NCBI GenBank assembly: GCA_030691775.1
Contig: JAUYDN010000074.1
Span: forward strand, 1 to 7,572
Direction of reading: 5' to 3'
From: Dehalococcoidia bacterium
Lineage (GTDB): Bacteria; Chloroflexota; Dehalococcoidia; Dehalococcoidales; Fen-1064
Length of the DNA: 7,572 nucleotides
A program made the translations under genes and the position numbers. Positions 6,038 to 7,572 of this stretch are shown piece after piece; the first letter of the stretch is position 1; every line of letters starts with the position of its first letter. The notes under the pieces were generated by a model. It saw nothing but the letters and a program-made list of their open reading frames with translations. It did not search any database and was not told the DNA's origin.

Positions 6038-7345
6038 TTACTTCCTTGCAGTATATTTGAAATTTACATCATGTTGTTCAGCAGGAAGCTGATAACCATC
6101 ACACTCGAAAGGATAAGCCAGCACCCCGCTCGGAAAAACGGCATCAGGACTATAACTTTTCCAGTAAAAGAACAAGCCGGGTTGTACCCAGTGCAGATAG
6201 CGGTTTCCCGTTTTAACAGTCGGATTTTCTGATGTATCTGATACTTTGAAACAAAAGTCAACAAAAGTGTGAGTACCAACACCACCAACGAATCCAATTA
6301 ATTCCCCGCGTTTTACCGTATATCCGATTAGAGCCTCGCATGCACCCGGGGTACCCTTTGGCGGGTTCACAGAATCTTCAAATGGGCCGAAAAGGTGTCC
6401 CTTAGCCTGGCCAACACTTCCCCATTCTTCAACTTCAGAGCCATCTGGATTTTGATTGTGTCCAATCAATAATGGCGAACTGTATAAATGATAGGCCTTT
6501 ATTATCATACCCGGCCAATCAGGACTGGCAGACTCGAAGATTAACTCCAAATCATAGTATGGGGTTTGTTTTTGCCCATCTTGAATGCGATACTCGGCGG
6601 TTGTATCACTAAAACCCACCAGTACCATATCAATAGGCGCAAGTACGGGTGCTCCTCTTTTAAGTTCGAAGACCATGCCATGATGTGTGGCGTAGGCCGC
6701 CTTTTCTGGAGGAGGAATACTGGTTTTGGGGCCAAGCGTAATCATATCAGGGTTGGGGGCTGTACCGTATACTTCCGTATGGGTATTGATACCTACCATA
6801 CTGGGTGGTGGTGAAGTAATCGCGCATGCGCTCGTAGCGGGTACACTGTAAATGGGTGTTGGTACGGGCGTAACGGCATACTGGCTGAATTTATCGTTAA
6901 CGTTTACAAAATACGTGCCCGATTCATTCTTGGTCGTGGTGAACGTCGCTGTCCTGGTTTGACCCGGCTCAAGTGTTACTACTACATTATCCGAACCGAT
7001 GGCTCCTCCGGAACTCTTGTATTTAAAGACCACCGTGTAGCTGCCCTCAGTACCGCCGATATTGCTCACTTGGATTGAGTAGGTTACCTGCTCACCAACC
7101 ATAACTGCCGTCGGGGTGATAGTTAGGTCGCCCAGGACGAAGCGAGCTGGCGCTAGGGCTACTGATGGCTTTGGTGTGGGAGTTGGGCTAGGTGTCAGCA
7201 TCGTGGTTGGTGGTGGAATTGGTGCGGGTGTGGAAGGCATGCTGGGTGTTGTGAGTGATTTGGTCACAGGAGCAGCAGCTGGACTCACGCAGCTTGTCGT
7301 CAACAAAAGGAGAATTATCAGCGCCAGAAGCCTTGCCTTGAACAT
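6038..7345 (-). CDS. Lipoprotein with CARDB-like domain and degenerate M23/LytM-like domain
   Basis: A 435-residue exported protein. The N-terminus is a lipoprotein signal with the lipid-accepting Cys19 (LLLLTTSC; Thr at -3 is a little unusual). A Pro/Thr/Ser-rich linker (about 20-65) follows, then a beta-sandwich resembling CARDB (about 66-152, with VGEQVTYSIQVSNIG and LEPGQT). The C-terminal part (about 219-370) follows the M23/LytM fold pattern: HHGMVFELKRGAPVLAPID, AYHLYSS, and VKRGELIGFVGGVG leading to VDFCFKV. Three of the four usual zinc ligands differ (Asp to Val225; HxH to Asp363-x-Cys365), so peptidase activity is doubtful. It is probably a surface protein with a structural or binding role (inference). 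The ATG has AGAGG 8 bases upstream (7354-7358) and a good promoter. It is convergent with the redox operon and has no operon partner in view. Confidence 0.85.
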   Translation of the reverse strand: MFKARLLALIILLLLTTSCVSPAAAPVTKSLTTPSMPSTPAPIPPPTTMLTPSPTPTPKPSVALAPARFVLGDLTITPTAVMVGEQVTYSIQVSNIGGTEGSYTVVFKYKSSGGAIGSDNVVVTLEPGQTRTATFTTTKNESGTYFVNVNDKFSQYAVTPVPTPIYSVPATSACAITSPPPSMVGINTHTEVYGTAPNPDMITLGPKTSIPPPEKAAYATHHGMVFELKRGAPVLAPIDMVLVGFSDTTAEYRIQDGQKQTPYYDLELIFESASPDWPGMIIKAYHLYSSPLLIGHNQNPDGSEVEEWGSVGQAKGHLFGPFEDSVNPPKGTPGACEALIGYTVKRGELIGFVGGVGTHTFVDFCFKVSDTSENPTVKTGNRYLHWVQPGLFFYWKSYSPDAVFPSGVLAYPFECDGYQLPAEQHDVNFKYTARK

Positions 7346-7386
7346 TCCCTCGACCTCTTATCCTCGAGTGACAGTGTTTCACTTGC

Positions 7387-7415
7387 ATTATAGTTCTACT
7401 TATTGAGCAAGGCAA
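7387..7415 (-). promoter_or_regulatory. Sigma-70-type promoter of the lipoprotein gene
   Basis: Reading the minus strand, TTGCCT (7410-7415) is followed after 17 bases by a perfect TATAAT (7387-7392). Transcription would start near 7380, about 35 bases before the start codon. The end of the insertion sequence lies only about 17 bases upstream of the -35. Confidence 0.7.
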
Positions 7416-7435
7416 TATTGGCTTCGGCAAGTGTT

Positions 7436-7484
7436 AATGTTCTACGATTTTGTCACCGGTTAAATGTTCAGGGAAAATGTCACC
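7436..7484. repeat. Two 22-base direct repeats at the insertion sequence end
   Basis: Copies at 7436-7457 and 7463-7484 share AATGTTC, a 9-base variable spacer, then GTCACC, with a 27-base period. The second copy ends exactly at the base before the ATG at 7485. Repeated subterminal motifs of this kind are usual transposase binding sites; that role is inference here. Confidence 0.75.
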
Positions 7485-7572
7485 ATGGAAGGATTGGTGA
7501 CCTTGAACAGGAAAGAACAGAACAGGTTGGTAATGATTAGCAAGATAGAAAGGGGAGAGATGAGGGGTGGGG
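7485..7572 (+). CDS. Transposase N-terminus, ISNCY-like (partial, runs off the window)
   Basis: Twenty-nine codons are visible from ATG 7485 to the window end, including TLNRKEQNRLVMISKIERGE. This matches the start of the helix-turn-helix region typical of ISNCY-family transposases (family assignment from memory of the NRKEQxRL...GE pattern). The DNA-cutting domain is not in the window. The start is uncertain: in-frame ATG 7464 and GTG 7497 are alternatives. AGGGA at 7470-7474 lies 10 bases before ATG 7485. Whether the gene is intact cannot be told. Confidence 0.6.
   Translation, partial: MEGLVTLNRKEQNRLVMISKIERGEMRGG

Larger units (their letters stand above)
7432..7572 (+). mobile_element. 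Left end of an ISNCY-like insertion sequence (cut by the window edge)
   Basis: The stretch begins near TGTTAATGTTC at 7432, carries two direct repeats and then the first codons of a transposase running off the window. The element boundary is estimated from the repeat; the other end and any target duplication are outside the window. Confidence 0.6.

Noticed and set aside
7116..7406. 96-residue plus-strand open frame
   Set aside because: Glycine/valine-rich mirror of the Pro/Thr linker of the lipoprotein; a shadow.

Overview
The window looks like a piece of an anaerobic bacterial chromosome. The gene content (a periplasmic four-cluster iron-sulfur protein with a NrfD/PsrC membrane partner, a NarL-type two-component pair, a lipoprotein with a Pro/Thr linker, and an ISNCY-like insertion sequence) would fit a Chloroflexota/Dehalococcoidia-type organism. 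That assignment is an impression from family resemblance; no rRNA or marker gene is present to prove it.

Left part (1-2459, + strand): a 365-base leader carries a possible sigma-70-like promoter. It is followed by a two-gene operon: a membrane histidine kinase whose extracytoplasmic sensor region contains a CxxCH heme-c motif, and 15 bases later a NarL/LuxR-type response regulator with a strong ribosome binding site.

Middle (2460-5515): a 563-base intergenic region holds a clear hairpin-plus-T-run terminator, a cluster of TACCC/GGGTA half-sites resembling NarL heptamers, and a 97-base double-hairpin interspersed repeat. Then come three overlapping genes: a Tat-exported 4x[4Fe-4S] protein, a ten-helix NrfD-like quinone-interacting membrane protein, and a 67-residue two-helix membrane protein. 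A strong terminator ends this unit, and a 21-22 base direct repeat flanks that terminator. No molybdenum/tungsten catalytic subunit is in the window. The three genes therefore look like a membrane redox module whose catalytic partner is elsewhere or absent. The heme-motif sensor and NarL-type regulator just upstream are candidate controllers of it (inference).

Right part (5515-7572): about 520 bases have no convincing gene, only inverted repeats and possibly a decayed reading frame. A minus-strand lipoprotein follows, made of a Pro/Thr linker, a CARDB-like beta-sandwich domain and a LytM/M23-like domain with most metal ligands replaced. It is driven by a good promoter (TTGCCT-N17-TATAAT). Directly upstream of that promoter lies the left end of an ISNCY-like insertion sequence, with two 22-base direct repeats and the first codons of its transposase, cut off by the window edge.
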